A stretch of DNA of 64,000 nucleotides from Sinomonas sp. P10A9 (GTDB lineage Bacteria > Actinomycetota > Actinomycetes > Actinomycetales > Micrococcaceae). The stretch spans positions 2,294,001-2,358,000 of the forward strand of contig NZ_CP163302.1 in assembly GCF_041022165.1 (NCBI RefSeq), given 5' to 3'. Below are positions 25,845 through 37,526 of the stretch, piece after piece (the stretch's first letter is position 1; every line of letters starts with the position of its first letter). The translations under genes were made by a program, and so were the position numbers. The notes below the pieces were generated by a model. It did no database searches and had not been told where the DNA came from. It saw nothing but the letters and a program-made list of their open reading frames with translations.

Positions 25845-27218
25845 TCAGCCGCGGACCTGTCCCTCGCCCTGCACGATCCACTTGGTGGTCGTGAGCTCGG
25901 AAAGGCCCATCGGCCCGCGCGCGTGCAGCTTCTGGGTCGAGATGCCGACCTCGGCCCCGAGTCCCAGCTCCCCCCCGTCCGTGAATCGTGTCGAGGCGTT
26001 CACCATGACGGCAGCGGAATCGATCTCCGCAATGAACCGCTCGGCATTGGCGAGGTCATTGGTGATGATCGCCTCGGTATGTCCGGTGGTCCAACGGCGG
26101 ATGTGGGCGAGTGCGTCGTCGAGGCTGTCAACCGTCGCGACGGCGATCTCGAGGTCCATGTACTCGGTGGCCCAGTCGTACTCGGTGGCCGGCTCGGCGC
26201 TGACACCGTCCGGAAGGGCAGCCATGGTGCGGCCGTCCACATGGAGCCGGACCCCCCGCGCGGCAAGAGCGCGCGCCACGGCCGGCAGGACTGTCGAATC
26301 ACGGTGCATGAGGACCGTCTCGACCGTGTTGCATACGCTCGGTCGCTGAGTCTTGGCGTTGACGAGGATCTCAACGGCCATGTCCTCGTCCGCGCTCGCG
26401 TCGATGAAGATATGCACGTTGCCCTCGCCGGTCTCGATGACGGGGACCGTCGAGTTGAGCACGACGTTCTGGATGAGCTCACGCCCACCCCGCGGAATGA
26501 GCACATCGACTCGCCCGCGTGCCTTCATCAACGCGTTGGCGCCCTCGCGGCCATAGGCATCGACGCTCTGGACTGCGTCCGCGGGCAGCCCGACGGAATC
26601 GAGCGTGTCCCGCAGGATGTCCAGAAGTGCGGCGTTCGTGTGGGCGGCGGCGCTGCCGCCGCGCAGGATCACAGCGTTGCCGCTCTTGAGCGCGAGGCCG
26701 GCGATGTCCACTGTGACGTTGGGTCGGGCCTCGTAGATCGCGGCAACCACGCCCATCGGAACGTTCACCTGACGGACGCGCAGGCCGTTGGGGAGGGTCT
26801 GGCCGCGCACCACATTTCCTACGGGATCGGGGAGGCCCGCGAGCGTTTCGAGGGCATCGACAAGCCCGTCGATGCGTGCCGGGGTGAGGGCGAGCCTGTC
26901 GAGGAGGGCCGTGGATGTGCCATTGGCACGCCCGGCTTCCAGATCCTTGGCATTGGCCGCGAGAACCTGCGCCTCGTTCGCCTTGAGGGCGGCACCGATC
27001 GCGCGGAGGGCGCGGTCCTTCCACGCCCGGTTCGCACGGGCGAGGACTCGGGATGCTGCGCGGGCACGATCTCCCATCGCGTTGACCGCAGCCTCGACGT
27101 CCACTGCGGTGTCCGCGGCCGCGCTTCCCAGTGCCGGGCTCTCCATTGCCGGGGCAGCGGCAGCAGTCTGCTCGGCGGGAAGGGTATCGGGCGCGGCCTC
27201 ACGCGCAGTGTCAGTCAT
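25845..27218 (-). CDS. proA: Glutamate-5-semialdehyde dehydrogenase (gamma-glutamyl phosphate reductase)
   Basis: Second step of proline synthesis: NADPH-dependent reduction of glutamyl phosphate. The 457-aa protein has the catalytic cysteine in TQRPSVCNTVETVL, the glycine-rich KSGNAVILRGGSAA segment, and C-terminal FTDGGELGLGAEVGIS. The N-terminal ~45 residues are an Ala-rich extension absent from many ProA proteins. It follows proB by 109 bp, same strand. Confidence 0.96.
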   Translation of the reverse strand: MTDTAREAAPDTLPAEQTAAAAPAMESPALGSAAADTAVDVEAAVNAMGDRARAASRVLARANRAWKDRALRAIGAALKANEAQVLAANAKDLEAGRANGTSTALLDRLALTPARIDGLVDALETLAGLPDPVGNVVRGQTLPNGLRVRQVNVPMGVVAAIYEARPNVTVDIAGLALKSGNAVILRGGSAAAHTNAALLDILRDTLDSVGLPADAVQSVDAYGREGANALMKARGRVDVLIPRGGRELIQNVVLNSTVPVIETGEGNVHIFIDASADEDMAVEILVNAKTQRPSVCNTVETVLMHRDSTVLPAVARALAARGVRLHVDGRTMAALPDGVSAEPATEYDWATEYMDLEIAVATVDSLDDALAHIRRWTTGHTEAIITNDLANAERFIAEIDSAAVMVNASTRFTDGGELGLGAEVGISTQKLHARGPMGLSELTTTKWIVQGEGQVRG

Positions 27219-27327
27219 GCATCAAGTCTACCGAGACGCGCCCGCGCCCGGCCCCACCCGTGCCACAGGGGCGAGCAGCGCCGAGCGCCGGGCCACAAAG
27301 CGGCAGGGCTGCAGCGTGAAAAACTTC

Positions 27328-28464
27328 TCAGAGGAGCACGAGGTCGTCCACGTGGACGACGACGCGCTCGTACTCCGGCCCCATCTCGCGCCCGAGGTCT
27401 CTCGTGGAGCGTCCGAGCATCGCCGGCAGCTCGTCCGCGGAAAAGTTCACGAGCCCGCGCGCGAGCACGTGCCCCGACTGGTCCGCGATCTCCACGGGGT
27501 CGCCGGCTTCGAAGTCCCCGGACACGGCCGTCACGCCGGCGGGCAGCAGCGAGCGGTGGCGGTCCGCGACGGCCCGCACCGCGCCGTCGTCGAGCGTCAG
27601 GGTCCCCCGGACCGCGGCGAGATGCTCGAGCCACAGGAGCCGAACCGGCTTGCGCCGGCCGCTGACGCTGAACCAGGTCCCGACGTCCTCCCCGGCCAGC
27701 GCCCGCGAGGCCGCCGAGGTAGAGGTCACGAGGGCAGGTATCCCCGAGCTCGCAGCGATCGTGGCGGCCTCAACCTTGGTCGCCATGCCGCCCGTGCCCA
27801 CGCCTGCCTTGCCCGCGCTGCCGATCCGGACACCGTCGAGGTCCCCCGCACCACGCACATGCCCGATCCGGGTCCCGCCCTCTGACGGCGGCCCCGTGTA
27901 CACGGAGTCGACGTCCGAGAGCAGCACGAGCGCGTCCGCGTGGACGAGGTGCGCGACGAGGGCGGCGAGGCGGTCGTTGTCTCCGAAGCGGATCTCGTGG
28001 GTCGCGACGGTGTCGTTCTCGTTGACCACGGGGACCACCCCGAGGTGGAGGAGCTTCTCCAGAGCGCGGTGCGCGTTCTTGTACTGGGTGCGGCGCACCA
28101 GGTCATCCGCGGTGAGGAGGACCTGGCTCACCGTGACGCCGTGCGCTCCGAACGCCTGCGTGTACCGGGCCATGAGGAGCCCCTGGCCAACGCTCGCAGC
28201 GGCCTGCTGGGTCGCGAGGTCTTTGGGCCTGCGGGCGAGGCCCAGCGGCGCAAGCCCCGCAGCGATCGCGCCCGAGGAGACGAGCACGATCTCGGTGCCC
28301 ATGTTGGCCCGCTCAGCGAGCGTGTCGACGAGCGCGGCGAGGGCCTTCTCGGAGATGCCGCCCCGGATAGTCGTGAGGGACGACGAGCCAACCTTGACCA
28401 CGATGCGACGCGCAGCAGGCAGCCACTCACGTCCTGCGACCTGCACTTCAGAGGTTGTCGTCAT
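27328..28464 (-). CDS. proB: Glutamate 5-kinase
   Basis: First step of proline synthesis. Residues 1-260 are the amino-acid kinase domain ([46 protein letters not shown]); the last ~80 are a PUA domain, giving 378 aa. ATG 28464 has GAGGGGG nine bases upstream and overlaps the obgE stop by 17 bases, so the two are translated together. Feedback inhibition by proline is typical of the family. Confidence 0.96.
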   Translation of the reverse strand: MTTTSEVQVAGREWLPAARRIVVKVGSSSLTTIRGGISEKALAALVDTLAERANMGTEIVLVSSGAIAAGLAPLGLARRPKDLATQQAAASVGQGLLMARYTQAFGAHGVTVSQVLLTADDLVRRTQYKNAHRALEKLLHLGVVPVVNENDTVATHEIRFGDNDRLAALVAHLVHADALVLLSDVDSVYTGPPSEGGTRIGHVRGAGDLDGVRIGSAGKAGVGTGGMATKVEAATIAASSGIPALVTSTSAASRALAGEDVGTWFSVSGRRKPVRLLWLEHLAAVRGTLTLDDGAVRAVADRHRSLLPAGVTAVSGDFEAGDPVEIADQSGHVLARGLVNFSADELPAMLGRSTRDLGREMGPEYERVVVHVDDLVLL

Positions 28465-30076
28465 CGGCCCAATCCCCCTCGGCCGCCTCCTCGCTCGCCA
28501 CTGCCGCGCGGGTCGACTCGTGGGCCGCATCCGCTCCAGCGGCACGACGGCGGGAGGACTCGGTCCAGATCCCGGCGCGCCGCTCGGCTTCCAGCTCATC
28601 GCGGGCGGCCGCCTTGGCAGCCTTGCGGTCCTCATAGTCCTCGCGCTTCTCAGCACGCGTCGGACGCTCCCAGTCAGCGAGCCTCAAGTCCGTTCCGCGG
28701 GGGCCCGTGAGCAGCTCGGCGCCCGTCATCATGGTCGGCTCCCAGTCGAACACCACGCCGTCCTCCTCGCCGATCACGACGGTGTCTCCCGGCTTTGCCC
28801 CGACCTTGAAGAGCTCGTTCTCGACGCCGAGACGGTTGAGCCGGTCGGCGAGATAGCCGATGGCCTCCTCATTGGTGAAGTCAGTCTGGATGACCCACTT
28901 CTCGGGCTTGTCGCCGAGCACGCGGAACAGCGGCTCGAGGTTGCGTTCCTCGCGCCGGATCGTGAACTCCGTCTTGTTGACGGCTCGAGGGCGCAGGATC
29001 GTCGGCGTCACCTTGGGCGGGGCGGTCTCGAGCAAGTCCCGCGCCGCCTGGACGATCTCCGCCATCGCAAAGCCAAGCGCCCTGAGCCCCGCGTGGCTGG
29101 TCGCCGAGACCTCGAACACGCGGTAGCCCCGCCGCTCCAGCTCCGGGCGGACCATCTGGGCCATCTCCTGGCCGTCCGGGAGGTCGGTCTTGTTCAGGGC
29201 TACGAGCTTGGGCCGCTCGTTGAGCGGCGTGGCTTCGCCGTCGACGCCCGCGTAGCTCATGTCGACCGCGTACTTCTCGAGCTCGCGTTCGATCACATCG
29301 AGGTCATCGAGGGGGTTCCGGTCAGCCTCAAGCGTCCCGCAGTCGAGAACGTGCACGATCGCCGCGCACCGCTCGACGTGCCGCAGGAAGTCGTGGCCGA
29401 GGCCGCGGCCCTCGCTGGCACCTTCGATGAGGCCGGGCACGTCCGCGATGGTGAAGCGCACGTCGCCGGCCTGGACCACCCCGAGGTTCGGCACGAGCGT
29501 CGTGAACGGGTAGTCGGCGATCTTGGGCCGCGCAGCAGACATCGCGGCGATGAGGCTCGATTTGCCGGCGGAGGGGAAGCCGACGAGGGCGATGTCCGCG
29601 ATCGACTTGAGCTCGAGGACAATGTCGCCCTGTTCGCCCGGAATGCCCAGGAGTGCGAAGCCCGGCGCCTTCCGCTTGGCAGACGAGAGCGCAGCGTTGC
29701 CGAGACCGCCCTGACCGCCCGCTGCGGCGATGAACTCGGTGCCTTCGCCGACGAGATCGGCGAGGACCTCTCCGTCGCGGGACTTGACGACGGTGCCGTC
29801 CGGTACCGGCAGCACGAGCGTCTCGCCGCTGTGCCCGGCGCGCCAGTCGCCCATCCCGGGACCGCCGTTGTCGGCGTTGCGGTGCGGCGAGTGGTGGTAG
29901 TCGAGCAGCGTGGTGGTCTGGTGGGAGACACGCAGGACGACGTCGCCCCCGTTCCCACCGTTCCCGCCGTCAGGACCGCCCAGCGGCTTGAATTTCTCCC
30001 GCTTGACCGAGACGCAGCCGTGGCCACCGTTCCCGCCCGAGACGTGGAGGACCACACGGTCGACGAAGCTGGCCAC
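28448..30076 (-). CDS. obgE: GTPase ObgE/CgtA
   Basis: Essential GTPase of large-subunit assembly. The 542-aa product has the Gly-rich Obg fold at the N-terminus ([16 protein letters not shown]), a G domain with [18 protein letters not shown] and NKTD, then an OCT domain, and a charged C-terminal tail longer than usual. GTG 30076 has TAGGAG at good spacing. Confidence 0.97.
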   Translation of the reverse strand: MASFVDRVVLHVSGGNGGHGCVSVKREKFKPLGGPDGGNGGNGGDVVLRVSHQTTTLLDYHHSPHRNADNGGPGMGDWRAGHSGETLVLPVPDGTVVKSRDGEVLADLVGEGTEFIAAAGGQGGLGNAALSSAKRKAPGFALLGIPGEQGDIVLELKSIADIALVGFPSAGKSSLIAAMSAARPKIADYPFTTLVPNLGVVQAGDVRFTIADVPGLIEGASEGRGLGHDFLRHVERCAAIVHVLDCGTLEADRNPLDDLDVIERELEKYAVDMSYAGVDGEATPLNERPKLVALNKTDLPDGQEMAQMVRPELERRGYRVFEVSATSHAGLRALGFAMAEIVQAARDLLETAPPKVTPTILRPRAVNKTEFTIRREERNLEPLFRVLGDKPEKWVIQTDFTNEEAIGYLADRLNRLGVENELFKVGAKPGDTVVIGEEDGVVFDWEPTMMTGAELLTGPRGTDLRLADWERPTRAEKREDYEDRKAAKAAARDELEAERRAGIWTESSRRRAAGADAAHESTRAAVASEEAAEGDWADDDNL

Positions 30077-30147
30077 TTGTAACTCCTAAGGTCTTCGGGT
30101 CTGACCCGATTCTAGTGCTGGCCCCTCGGGAATCCGGTGGGGACAGC

Positions 30148-30180
30148 AAAAGGTGGAGCGGACCACTGGCCCACTCCACC
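30148..30180 (-). terminator. Rho-independent terminator after rpmA
   Basis: On the minus strand a GGTGGAG...CTCCACC hairpin (13-base arms, two mismatches) is followed at once by TTTT. It lies between rpmA and obgE and may reduce transcription into obgE. Confidence 0.55.
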
Positions 30181-30222
30181 CTCATGCTGGGCGCGCCCTG
30201 ATGGGCGCGGGTCACTGCAGCG

Positions 30223-30480
30223 TTATGCCTGCGCAGCGACGATGTCCACGACGCGGCGGCCGCGACGGGTACCGAACTGGACCGCACCGGGCGTCAGGGC
30301 GAACAGAGTGTCGTCCTTGCCGCGGCCGACGCCGTTGCCCGGGTGGAAATGCGTGCCGCGCTGGCGGACGATGATCTCGCCAGCGTTGACAGTCTGGCCG
30401 CCGAAGCGCTTGACGCCAAGGAACTGAGCGTTCGAGTCGCGGCCGTTGCGAGTGGAGCTTGCGCCCTTCTTATGTGCCAT
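30223..30480 (-). CDS. rpmA: 50S ribosomal protein L27
   Basis: An 85-aa protein near the peptidyl transferase centre. The start [19 protein letters not shown] and the middle [18 protein letters not shown] are those of bL27. It follows rplU by 49 bp, in the usual rplU-rpmA-obgE order. Confidence 0.98.
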   Translation of the reverse strand: MAHKKGASSTRNGRDSNAQFLGVKRFGGQTVNAGEIIVRQRGTHFHPGNGVGRGKDDTLFALTPGAVQFGTRRGRRVVDIVAAQA

Positions 30481-30529
30481 GAGCTGTGCCTCCCTGAGGA
30501 AATCTAGAGTCTGGGCGAACCGGAGAGGT

Positions 30530-30841
30530 TCAGGCGTTGATGCCGGTGATCTTGACCTTGGTCAGCTCCTGGCGGTGGCCCTGGCGCTTCTTGTAACCGG
30601 TCTTGTTCTTGTACTTCTGAATGACGATCTTCGGGCCACGGAGGTCTTCGAGGACCTCGGCCGTGACCGTCACCTGAGCCAGCTCAGCAGCGGCAGAGGT
30701 AACCTTCTCACCGTCGACCAGCAGGAGGGCGGGCAGCTCGATAGTGCTGCCAGCCTCACCGGCCACGCGGTTGAGGGTGACGTAGTCTCCGACGGAAACC
30801 TTCTCCTGACGGCCGCCGGCGCGGACAATCGCGTACACCAC
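30530..30841 (-). CDS. rplU: 50S ribosomal protein L21
   Basis: Large-subunit protein bL21, 103 aa. The start is set at the GTG at 30841 ([17 protein letters not shown]), because this gives the family's normal length; the frame stays open upstream but that part is not protein-like. Motifs [18 protein letters not shown] near the end confirm the family. The ~270 bp upstream contain the operon promoter and leader. Confidence 0.96.
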   Translation of the reverse strand: MVYAIVRAGGRQEKVSVGDYVTLNRVAGEAGSTIELPALLLVDGEKVTSAAAELAQVTVTAEVLEDLRGPKIVIQKYKNKTGYKKRQGHRQELTKVKITGINA

Positions 30842-31114
30842 TGGGGAACTCACTTCTCTCGACGATATTTCTAAAAGCTCTTTGCGCGCGACGCCCGGCG
30901 TCCGTGCACTGCACGGCGCGTCAGGCGTCCAAACTGTGCTTTCTGCCGTGAGTCCGCAAGGGGAATCCCTGGGAGTGAACCCCAAGTGACGGCGCAAGCA
31001 CCGAGGATCAAGGATACGCTAGTCCTCTGCCCGGCCGCAAATGAGCCGGCCACCGGCCATCATCGACCGGCAAGCACGCCTGTACAGTCTAGCCCACGCG
31101 CGGGGCACCTGTGC

Positions 31115-32695
31115 TCACGCATACCGGCGCGGCGCGTCGAAGAACTCCCGCTCATAGACGGATGAGGCCATGAAGGCCTCCCGCATCGCCTCGCGCTCGG
31201 GGGCTGACGCCCGCCGGCCGGCCGCATCCGTGTACGCGATGGCACGGCGCGTCGACGCGGCGAACGCCTCGTCCGCGTACGTGCCAATCCACTCGGCGTA
31301 CGGATGCTTCCCCGACTCCGGGCGGCCGGCATGCCGCGCGTGCAGCGCCGAACCGACTTCGGCGTAGATCCAGTAGCAGGGCAGCGCAGCAGCGGCGAGC
31401 ACGGCATAGCTCCCCGAGGCGGAGGCGGCCAGAAGATGGTCCACGTAGGCCTTCGTCACGGGGCCCGGACGCCCCGCGCCGTCCGCACCCGATCGTGGGG
31501 CGCCACCACGAGAGGCACCGGAAGGTGAGACATCCGGAAGCCGCTGCCCGGCGGCGTCGTGCGCCTGAACCGGGTGACGGGACAGCCAGGTGCGGTGCAG
31601 CTCCGCCTCGACCGCGAGGCATACCCGGGCACCCTCGGCCCAGAAGGCCTGCTCCTCCTCGCTCGGCGCGAGGGCGCTCGCACGGGCCAGGACCCGCGAA
31701 TAGCCATTGAGGTAGAGCGCGTCCTGAGTCAGGTAGTACGCGAAGTGGGCCTCGGGCAGCGTGCCTCCGTCCAGCTCCGCAATGAAAGGCAGGGCATCGA
31801 TCTCCGCCCGCACCTTCGCCGTGTCCTCCCACAGGGAATCCGTGAACTCCCCCTCGGCGAGGGGCACAGAGGCCTGAGCATGGTGGAAGTGGTGCACGGG
31901 ACCGTGGCCGTGCCCGACCTCGAGCTCACCCGAAGCCTCGAGGGCGCCGCGCAGCCATGCCTTGGCCACGGCCAGCGAACGCTGCCAGTCACCAGTGCGC
32001 GCCTGTACCGTCGCGAGCGCGGAGGAGAGCGAGCAGCCCGTCCCGTGCGTATTGGGGGTATCGATCCGCTCGCCGCCGAACTCGGCGATCAGAGGACCCT
32101 CGGGATGGTTCGCGTCGACGAGCGCATCCGGACAGCTCGACCCTGCGAGGTGGCCGCCCTTCACGAGCACCGTCGCGCCCGTGCGCTCGGACAGCCGCGT
32201 GCCCTGGTCAAGGGCCACGGCCCACGTGGACGCTGTCGGCTCCCCGAGGAGCGCGGCCAGCTCGGGCAGGTTCGGCGTGATGAGGTGCGCCCGCGTCAGC
32301 AGACCGCGAAGGGCTTCCTCGGCGTCGGGCGCGAGCAGCCGGTCACCGCTCGTGGCGACCATCACGGGATCGAGCACGACGACGTCCGGCCGTGTCGCGT
32401 CGAGCCATGCCGCCACGGTGCGGATCACCTCCGCATCGGCGAGCATGCCGATCTTGACGGCGTCCACCGCGATGTCGCTGCCGACGGCCTCGAGCTGGGC
32501 GGCGAGGAACTCAGGCGGCGGCGTGTGGACTGCCGTGACACCGCGAGTGTTCTGCGCGGTGAGTGCCGTGATGGCACACATCCCGTATCCGCCCATCGCG
32601 GCGATGCTCTTGAGGTCGGCCTGGATGCCGGCTCCGCCCGAAGGATCGGAGCCGGCAATGCTCAGAACCCGGGGAACCCGGGCTGTACCAGGCAC
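31115..32695 (-). CDS. thiD: Fused HMP-phosphate kinase (ThiD) and TenA thiaminase II
   Basis: Thiamine pyrimidine metabolism in one polypeptide of 526 aa. Residues 1-265 are ThiD ([43 protein letters not shown]), which phosphorylates HMP-phosphate; residues ~290-526 are TenA, with catalytic Cys in [13 protein letters not shown] and the late Glu in YEREFFDA. TenA recovers HMP from degraded thiamine, feeding ThiD. An inserted Gly/Ser-rich stretch lies within TenA around residue 390. GTG 32695 is 3 bp after the RNase gene stop. Confidence 0.93.
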   Translation of the reverse strand: MPGTARVPRVLSIAGSDPSGGAGIQADLKSIAAMGGYGMCAITALTAQNTRGVTAVHTPPPEFLAAQLEAVGSDIAVDAVKIGMLADAEVIRTVAAWLDATRPDVVVLDPVMVATSGDRLLAPDAEEALRGLLTRAHLITPNLPELAALLGEPTASTWAVALDQGTRLSERTGATVLVKGGHLAGSSCPDALVDANHPEGPLIAEFGGERIDTPNTHGTGCSLSSALATVQARTGDWQRSLAVAKAWLRGALEASGELEVGHGHGPVHHFHHAQASVPLAEGEFTDSLWEDTAKVRAEIDALPFIAELDGGTLPEAHFAYYLTQDALYLNGYSRVLARASALAPSEEEQAFWAEGARVCLAVEAELHRTWLSRHPVQAHDAAGQRLPDVSPSGASRGGAPRSGADGAGRPGPVTKAYVDHLLAASASGSYAVLAAAALPCYWIYAEVGSALHARHAGRPESGKHPYAEWIGTYADEAFAASTRRAIAYTDAAGRRASAPEREAMREAFMASSVYEREFFDAPRRYA

Positions 32696-32698
32696 TCC

Positions 32699-35600
32699 CT
32701 ACAGCTCCGACGCCGGTACGCCGACCCCGAGGATGAGCGGACCGCCATCCTCCGGCGGCGTCTGCGGTTCGGTGCGCGGTGCCGGTGACGCGGAGCGGGT
32801 CTGGCCGCCGACGGCGCCCTCGGACGCTTCCACGCGGGTCACCTCGGCGGAACCCTGGCCGCTGCGCGCACCGCGGGAGCGGCGGCGGCCCGGGCGCGCC
32901 TCCCCCTCGGATGTCGTGTGGCGCTCGCCGGTGATCTGGTCGAAGGCCTGGCTCAGGGCGTCGAGGCTCAGGACCGGCTCCGGCGCTGGCGGCTCGTGGA
33001 CGACGTCTCCGTGCGGGAGTTCGATCCGCTCGCCGCCGATGGTGAGGACAGAGAGGTGCTCCGCGTCTCCCGCCGGCACGCGGACAACGTCCGCTGCGTG
33101 GGTGGCCTCGGCCTGCGCCGCCGGTGCAGAGGCCGCGACCGCGGCGGTCGGCGACTTCTGGGGCGCCTCCGTCCCAGCAGCCGGCACCGGTGCCTGTACC
33201 GGTGCTGAAGGTGCCCCGGCATGCTCCGTCGCCTCGGTGTGGGCCTCAGGATGCATGTCGGCATCGTGGGCGTGCGCCGCGTGCGCCGCGGCCGCAACCG
33301 CCGCAAGGGCAGCCCGGGTGGCCTGGGCGCGGGCCTGCCGCTCGGCGTCGTCGACAGGGGGTTCCGGCGCCGCGGCCGGAGTCGCGGGGGCATCGGCCGG
33401 CTGGCCGCCCCCCCGACGGCGGCGCTTACGGCCAGCAGCGGCACCGTTGACTTCGGTGACGCGGGGCGCCTGGTGCTCAACGGCCGGGGCCGAGGGACGG
33501 CCATTACCGCGCTCGACCGGCTCGTCGTAGGTGATGACGCCGCGGCCCGCGCAGACCTCGCAGGTCTCGCTGAAGACCTCGAGGAGCCCTGTTCCCATCC
33601 GCTTGCGGGTCATCTGCACGAGGCCGAGCGAGGTGACCTCGGCGACCTGGTGCTTGGTCCGGTCGCGGCCGAGGCACTCGACGAGACGGCGCAGGACGAG
33701 ATCGCGGTTGGATTCGAGCACCATGTCGATGAAGTCGATCACGATGATGCCGCCGATGTCGCGCAGCCGCAGCTGGCGGACGATCTCCTCAGCGGCCTCG
33801 AGGTTGTTCTTCGTCACCGTCTCCTCGAGGTTGCCCCCTGAGCCTGTGAACTTTCCCGTGTTGACGTCGACCACGGTCATGGCCTCGGTCCGGTCGATCA
33901 CGAGGGAGCCGCCCGAGGGAAGGAACACCTTGCGGTCGAGCGCCTTGTGGATCTGCTCGTCGACGCGCCACTGGGCGAAGATGTCCTCGTCACCCTGGTA
34001 CTTCTCGAGCCGGCCCAGCAGGTCCGGGGCCACGTAGGTCACGTAGGCCTCGATCGTGTCCCAGGCCTCGTCGCCGCTCACGATGAGCTTCGAGAAGTCC
34101 TCATTGAAGACGTCGCGGACCACCTTGATGGTCAGGTCCGGCTCGCCGTAGAGGAGCTCGGGGGCGAGGACCTTGGTTGAGGTGGCCTGGCCCTGGATCG
34201 ACTCCCACTGGGAGCGCAGACGGTTGATGTCGTGCGTGAGCTCTTCCTCGCTTGCCCCCTCGGCGGCGGTCCGGACGATGACGCCGGCATCCTCGGGGAG
34301 TCGGTCCTTGAGGATCTTCTTCAGGCGCGTGCGCTCGACGTCGGGCAGCTTGCGCGAGATGCCGGTCATGGAGCCGCCGGGTACGTACACGAGGTAGCGC
34401 CCCGGCAGGGAGATCTGGCTCGTGAGGCGTGCACCCTTGTGGCCGACCGGATCCTTCGTGACCTGCACGAGGACGGAGTCTCCGGATTTGAGCGCGTTCT
34501 CGATACGGCGCGGGGCGCCGTCGAGCCCTGCCGCGTCCCAGTTGACCTCTCCCGCGTACAGCACGGCGTTCCGGCCGCGCCCGATGTCGACGAAGGCCGC
34601 TTCCATGGACGGGAGCACGTTCTGCACCCGGCCCAGATAGACGTTGCCGATGAGCGAGTCCTGCTGGGTCTTGGACACGAAGTGCTCCGCGAGCAGACCG
34701 TCCTCGAGGACCGCGATCTGGATGCGGTCCTCGTTCTGGCGGACCACCATCTGCCGGTCCACCGACTCGCGCCGGGCCAGGAACTCGGCCTCGGTGATCA
34801 CGTGACGACGGCGGCCGGATTCGCGGGACTCACGGCGGCGCTGCTTCTTCGCCTCGAGGCGGGTCGAGCCCTTGACACTCTGGACACGCGTGCTCGTGGA
34901 CTCCGACGGCGTCCGCGGCGCCCGGACGCGGGTGACCGTTCCGGGCGGATCGTCATCGAGACCGCCTTCGAGCTCGAGGTCCACGTCTCCGCGACGACGG
35001 CGCCGACGACGGCGCGAGGTGACCTCCTCGGACTCCTCCTCGTGCGCCTCGCCGTCCTCTTCGCCCTGCTCCTCGGAGCCCTCAGCACCCTCGGCGCCGC
35101 GAGCGGTCCGGCTCCGGCGCCCCCGGCTACGGCGGCGGCGGCGGCTCGCGACATCGGTGTCGTCGTCGTTCTCGTCCTGCTCTTCCTCGTCGACGGGCTC
35201 GACGGCAGGAGTGGGCCGGACGATGGTGCTGAGGTCCGGCGCCTGGAAGATCATCGAGGTCGGGGAAAGCTGCTCGCTGAACAGCACCCCGCGTGCGCCC
35301 TGGGGCTTCTCAGACACGTCCTCCGGCTCGGCGCCGTTGGCCGAGGCCGCGGCAATTGCGGTTCCCTCTGCGATCGTGGCCTCTGCTGTGGTGGTCCCTG
35401 CCGTAGTGGTCCCAGCTGTCGGGGTCACTGGCGCGGTTTCGCGGTCTGCGCCTCGCTGATCGGAGGTGGCGGCTGCCGCGGAAGCCGCGCCGCGGGCGGT
35501 GCGTGCGCGCCCTGCTCGAGCGGGCTTCTCCTCGGCGACGGCCTTCCCCGTCTGCGGCTGCGGCTCGGCTTGCGTGGTGGGTGCGGGCTCGGCAGCGGTT

Positions 35601-36196
35601 GGCCCAGCGCTCGTCGATGCCCTCCGGCGGGCGCGGACCGAACTCTTCGCACGCCGTGCCGCGGCTGGCTCGTCGCGAACGGGCTCGGCGGCCGGCTTCG
35701 TTTCTTCAGGCTCGGGTTCCTGCCGCTCGGGGAGGCTCGTCTCCGCCTTGACGGCCGCTGCGCGGGCTGACGTGCGGCGCCGCGACCGCGCCTGCGCCGG
35801 CTTCTCCCCGGGTGCGGCCTCCGGCTCGGTAGAATCCTCGGCCGCAGGAAGGTCCGCAACGGCCGCGGTGGCGTTTGAGCTGTCCGCGGTGGCCGTCTCC
35901 GGCGTGGTGTCTTCGGCCTCCTCGGTCGGAGCAGCGGCCTTGCGGCGGCTGCGGGTCGCCCGCTTGGCCGGAGAGGCCGGGGCCTCGCCAGCGGCCGCGT
36001 CCTCACCGGGACCTGCCGCGGGGGCCACGTCGACCGGTGCCGCGTCAACGGGTGCCGCAGTGGCGTCCGCCGTCGCGGCGGGGGCGCCGGTGGGCGCCGA
36101 GGCGCTACGGCGGCGGGAGGTACGGCGGGGCTTGTCCTGCTGGTCCGCCGGTGCTGCATCCGGGGTCGAGCCGCCGGGCTGCTGTTCGATATCCAT
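32699..36196 (-). CDS. rne: Ribonuclease E/G family endoribonuclease
   Basis: RNA-processing and decay nuclease, 1165 aa. The N-terminal ~450 residues are Ala/Pro/Arg-rich and disordered, with acidic and RRRRR tracts. An S1 domain follows ([19 protein letters not shown]), then the catalytic core with DFIDM (metal-binding Asp) and the Zn-link [10 protein letters not shown] near residue 930; a basic low-complexity tail ends the protein. ATG 36196 has TTTGGAG nine bases upstream; a longer open frame is ignored. The layout with two disordered arms is typical of actinobacterial RNase E. Confidence 0.94.
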   Translation of the reverse strand: MDIEQQPGGSTPDAAPADQQDKPRRTSRRRSASAPTGAPAATADATAAPVDAAPVDVAPAAGPGEDAAAGEAPASPAKRATRSRRKAAAPTEEAEDTTPETATADSSNATAAVADLPAAEDSTEPEAAPGEKPAQARSRRRTSARAAAVKAETSLPERQEPEPEETKPAAEPVRDEPAAARRAKSSVRARRRASTSAGPTAAEPAPTTQAEPQPQTGKAVAEEKPARAGRARTARGAASAAAATSDQRGADRETAPVTPTAGTTTAGTTTAEATIAEGTAIAAASANGAEPEDVSEKPQGARGVLFSEQLSPTSMIFQAPDLSTIVRPTPAVEPVDEEEQDENDDDTDVASRRRRRSRGRRSRTARGAEGAEGSEEQGEEDGEAHEEESEEVTSRRRRRRRRGDVDLELEGGLDDDPPGTVTRVRAPRTPSESTSTRVQSVKGSTRLEAKKQRRRESRESGRRRHVITEAEFLARRESVDRQMVVRQNEDRIQIAVLEDGLLAEHFVSKTQQDSLIGNVYLGRVQNVLPSMEAAFVDIGRGRNAVLYAGEVNWDAAGLDGAPRRIENALKSGDSVLVQVTKDPVGHKGARLTSQISLPGRYLVYVPGGSMTGISRKLPDVERTRLKKILKDRLPEDAGVIVRTAAEGASEEELTHDINRLRSQWESIQGQATSTKVLAPELLYGEPDLTIKVVRDVFNEDFSKLIVSGDEAWDTIEAYVTYVAPDLLGRLEKYQGDEDIFAQWRVDEQIHKALDRKVFLPSGGSLVIDRTEAMTVVDVNTGKFTGSGGNLEETVTKNNLEAAEEIVRQLRLRDIGGIIVIDFIDMVLESNRDLVLRRLVECLGRDRTKHQVAEVTSLGLVQMTRKRMGTGLLEVFSETCEVCAGRGVITYDEPVERGNGRPSAPAVEHQAPRVTEVNGAAAGRKRRRRGGGQPADAPATPAAAPEPPVDDAERQARAQATRAALAAVAAAAHAAHAHDADMHPEAHTEATEHAGAPSAPVQAPVPAAGTEAPQKSPTAAVAASAPAAQAEATHAADVVRVPAGDAEHLSVLTIGGERIELPHGDVVHEPPAPEPVLSLDALSQAFDQITGERHTTSEGEARPGRRRSRGARSGQGSAEVTRVEASEGAVGGQTRSASPAPRTEPQTPPEDGGPLILGVGVPASEL

Positions 36197-36456
36197 CTGT
36201 GAGTACTCCAAAGCCGCCCCGTCCGCCCCCACATACGGCGGCCGCGGCGACGCCACGAGTCGGCACCCGCGGGCGCCGACGAAAGTCGGTTCTGTGCCAG
36301 CACGGCCACGCCGTGCAGGCCGGTGCCGCGTTCAACCCGCCACCGGTCAAGGCCGGGCAGGTGCCGCTCTGGCCCGAGTCACCCGGTCAGGATCGGTGGA
36401 TCCGGACGGGGTCTGGGCCGGCGGTCTTCTCGCTGTGCACCTGACCGGGCACTGCA

Positions 36457-36492
36457 TGTGGGACAGTGTCCGGCCAATGGCATTGTCTCACA
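36457..36492. promoter_or_regulatory. Imperfect palindrome in the rne/VKOR divergent region
   Basis: TGTGGGACAGTG and CATTGTCTCACA form 12-base arms with two mismatches and a 12-base centre. In the 458-bp gap between two divergent genes it could be an operator. The rest of the gap holds nothing I can assign beyond presumed promoters. Confidence 0.3.
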
Positions 36493-36654
36493 CGGCCTCT
36501 CACATCATGCCGCGGCCCACCCCAAGGACACGAGACTTCACAGGGCGCGGGATGTCTCGGCGCGGACGGCACGAGCGGGGTTCGGGTCCCACGACCCAGC
36601 CGCCGCCCAGACGGCCCGCCTAGAATCGAAGTCATCCGGCCAGGAAGGACCTCC

Positions 36655-37347
36655 ATGACCCCCCAGACCAGCGCCAGCCGGGCCAACCCGGCCACCGAAC
36701 GCAGCAGCGTTCCGTCTACAGCAGACCGCAGTGGCGCTGACCCGCAGGATTCCGCCGTCCACGTCATGACGCGTGCCAAGCCGTTCGCCTGGCTCCTCCT
36801 GATCACGAGCGTGGTCGGCTGGCTCGCCTCGGGCGATCTGGTCCTCGAGAAGCTCGAGAAGCTCATCAATCCGGCTCACACGACGATCTGCGACGTGAAT
36901 CCGTGGGTCTCGTGCGGCGAGGTCATGAGCACGTGGCAGAGTTCCCTCTTCGGATTCCCGAACATGTTCATCGGCATCGTGGCCTTCGCGGTCACGACCA
37001 CGGTGGCCATGGCCATCCTCTCGGGGGCGGCGTTCGCACGGTGGTTCTGGATCGGCCTGCAGATCGGCGTCACGCTCGGCTTCGTATTCGTCGTGTGGCT
37101 GTGGAGCCAGGCCCTCTACTCAATCGGGATCCTGTGCCCGCTGTGCATGGTCGTGTGGTCGATGACGATCCCGATGTTCGTCTGGACCACAATCCGCAAC
37201 ATCGTCCACGGCATCATCCCCGCGCCGGCCGGTGTGGCCCGTGGCATCGCCGACTGGGGCTGGGTGATCGTGGCCGTCGGCTACGTGGCCGTCATCGCCA
37301 CGATCTTCTTCCGCTTCCTCCACATGTTCATCCCCTCCACCATGTAG
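36655..37347 (+). CDS. Vitamin K epoxide reductase (VKOR) family protein
   Basis: Membrane enzyme that reoxidises DsbA-like proteins in the cell envelope, passing electrons to quinone. The 230-aa product has a disordered N-terminus of ~40 residues, then 5 membrane helices. The loop cysteine pair is in CDVNPWVSCGEVM and the CxxC site in GILCPLCMVVW. ATG 36655 follows AGGAAGG. Confidence 0.93.
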   Translation: MTPQTSASRANPATERSSVPSTADRSGADPQDSAVHVMTRAKPFAWLLLITSVVGWLASGDLVLEKLEKLINPAHTTICDVNPWVSCGEVMSTWQSSLFGFPNMFIGIVAFAVTTTVAMAILSGAAFARWFWIGLQIGVTLGFVFVVWLWSQALYSIGILCPLCMVVWSMTIPMFVWTTIRNIVHGIIPAPAGVARGIADWGWVIVAVGYVAVIATIFFRFLHMFIPSTM

Positions 37348-37410
37348 CACTTCGCCGGTATCCATCTCGGATACACGTCCTGCGCGCCTTGAACCCTTTC
37401 AGGTACGCGG

Positions 37411-37459
37411 ACGACGACGGCCGGCGCCTTCCACGCGGAAGGCACCGGCCGTCGTCGTA
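37411..37459. terminator. Bidirectional terminator between the VKOR gene and ndk
   Basis: Twenty-two-base arms (one mismatch) around an ACGC loop form a very stable hairpin between two convergent genes; there is no long T-run, as is common in high-GC genomes. Confidence 0.75.
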
Positions 37460-37526
37460 CTCGCAATGCCGAACCGGCGCGAGAGCCGTACCCGGAACAC
37501 CAGGGCGGCTGGCGGGGAGGCAGGGG

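Noticed and set aside
27404..30082. Long open frame on the plus strand opposite proB and obgE
   Set aside because: An antisense shadow of two clear genes; composition is Arg/Asp-rich without any domain.
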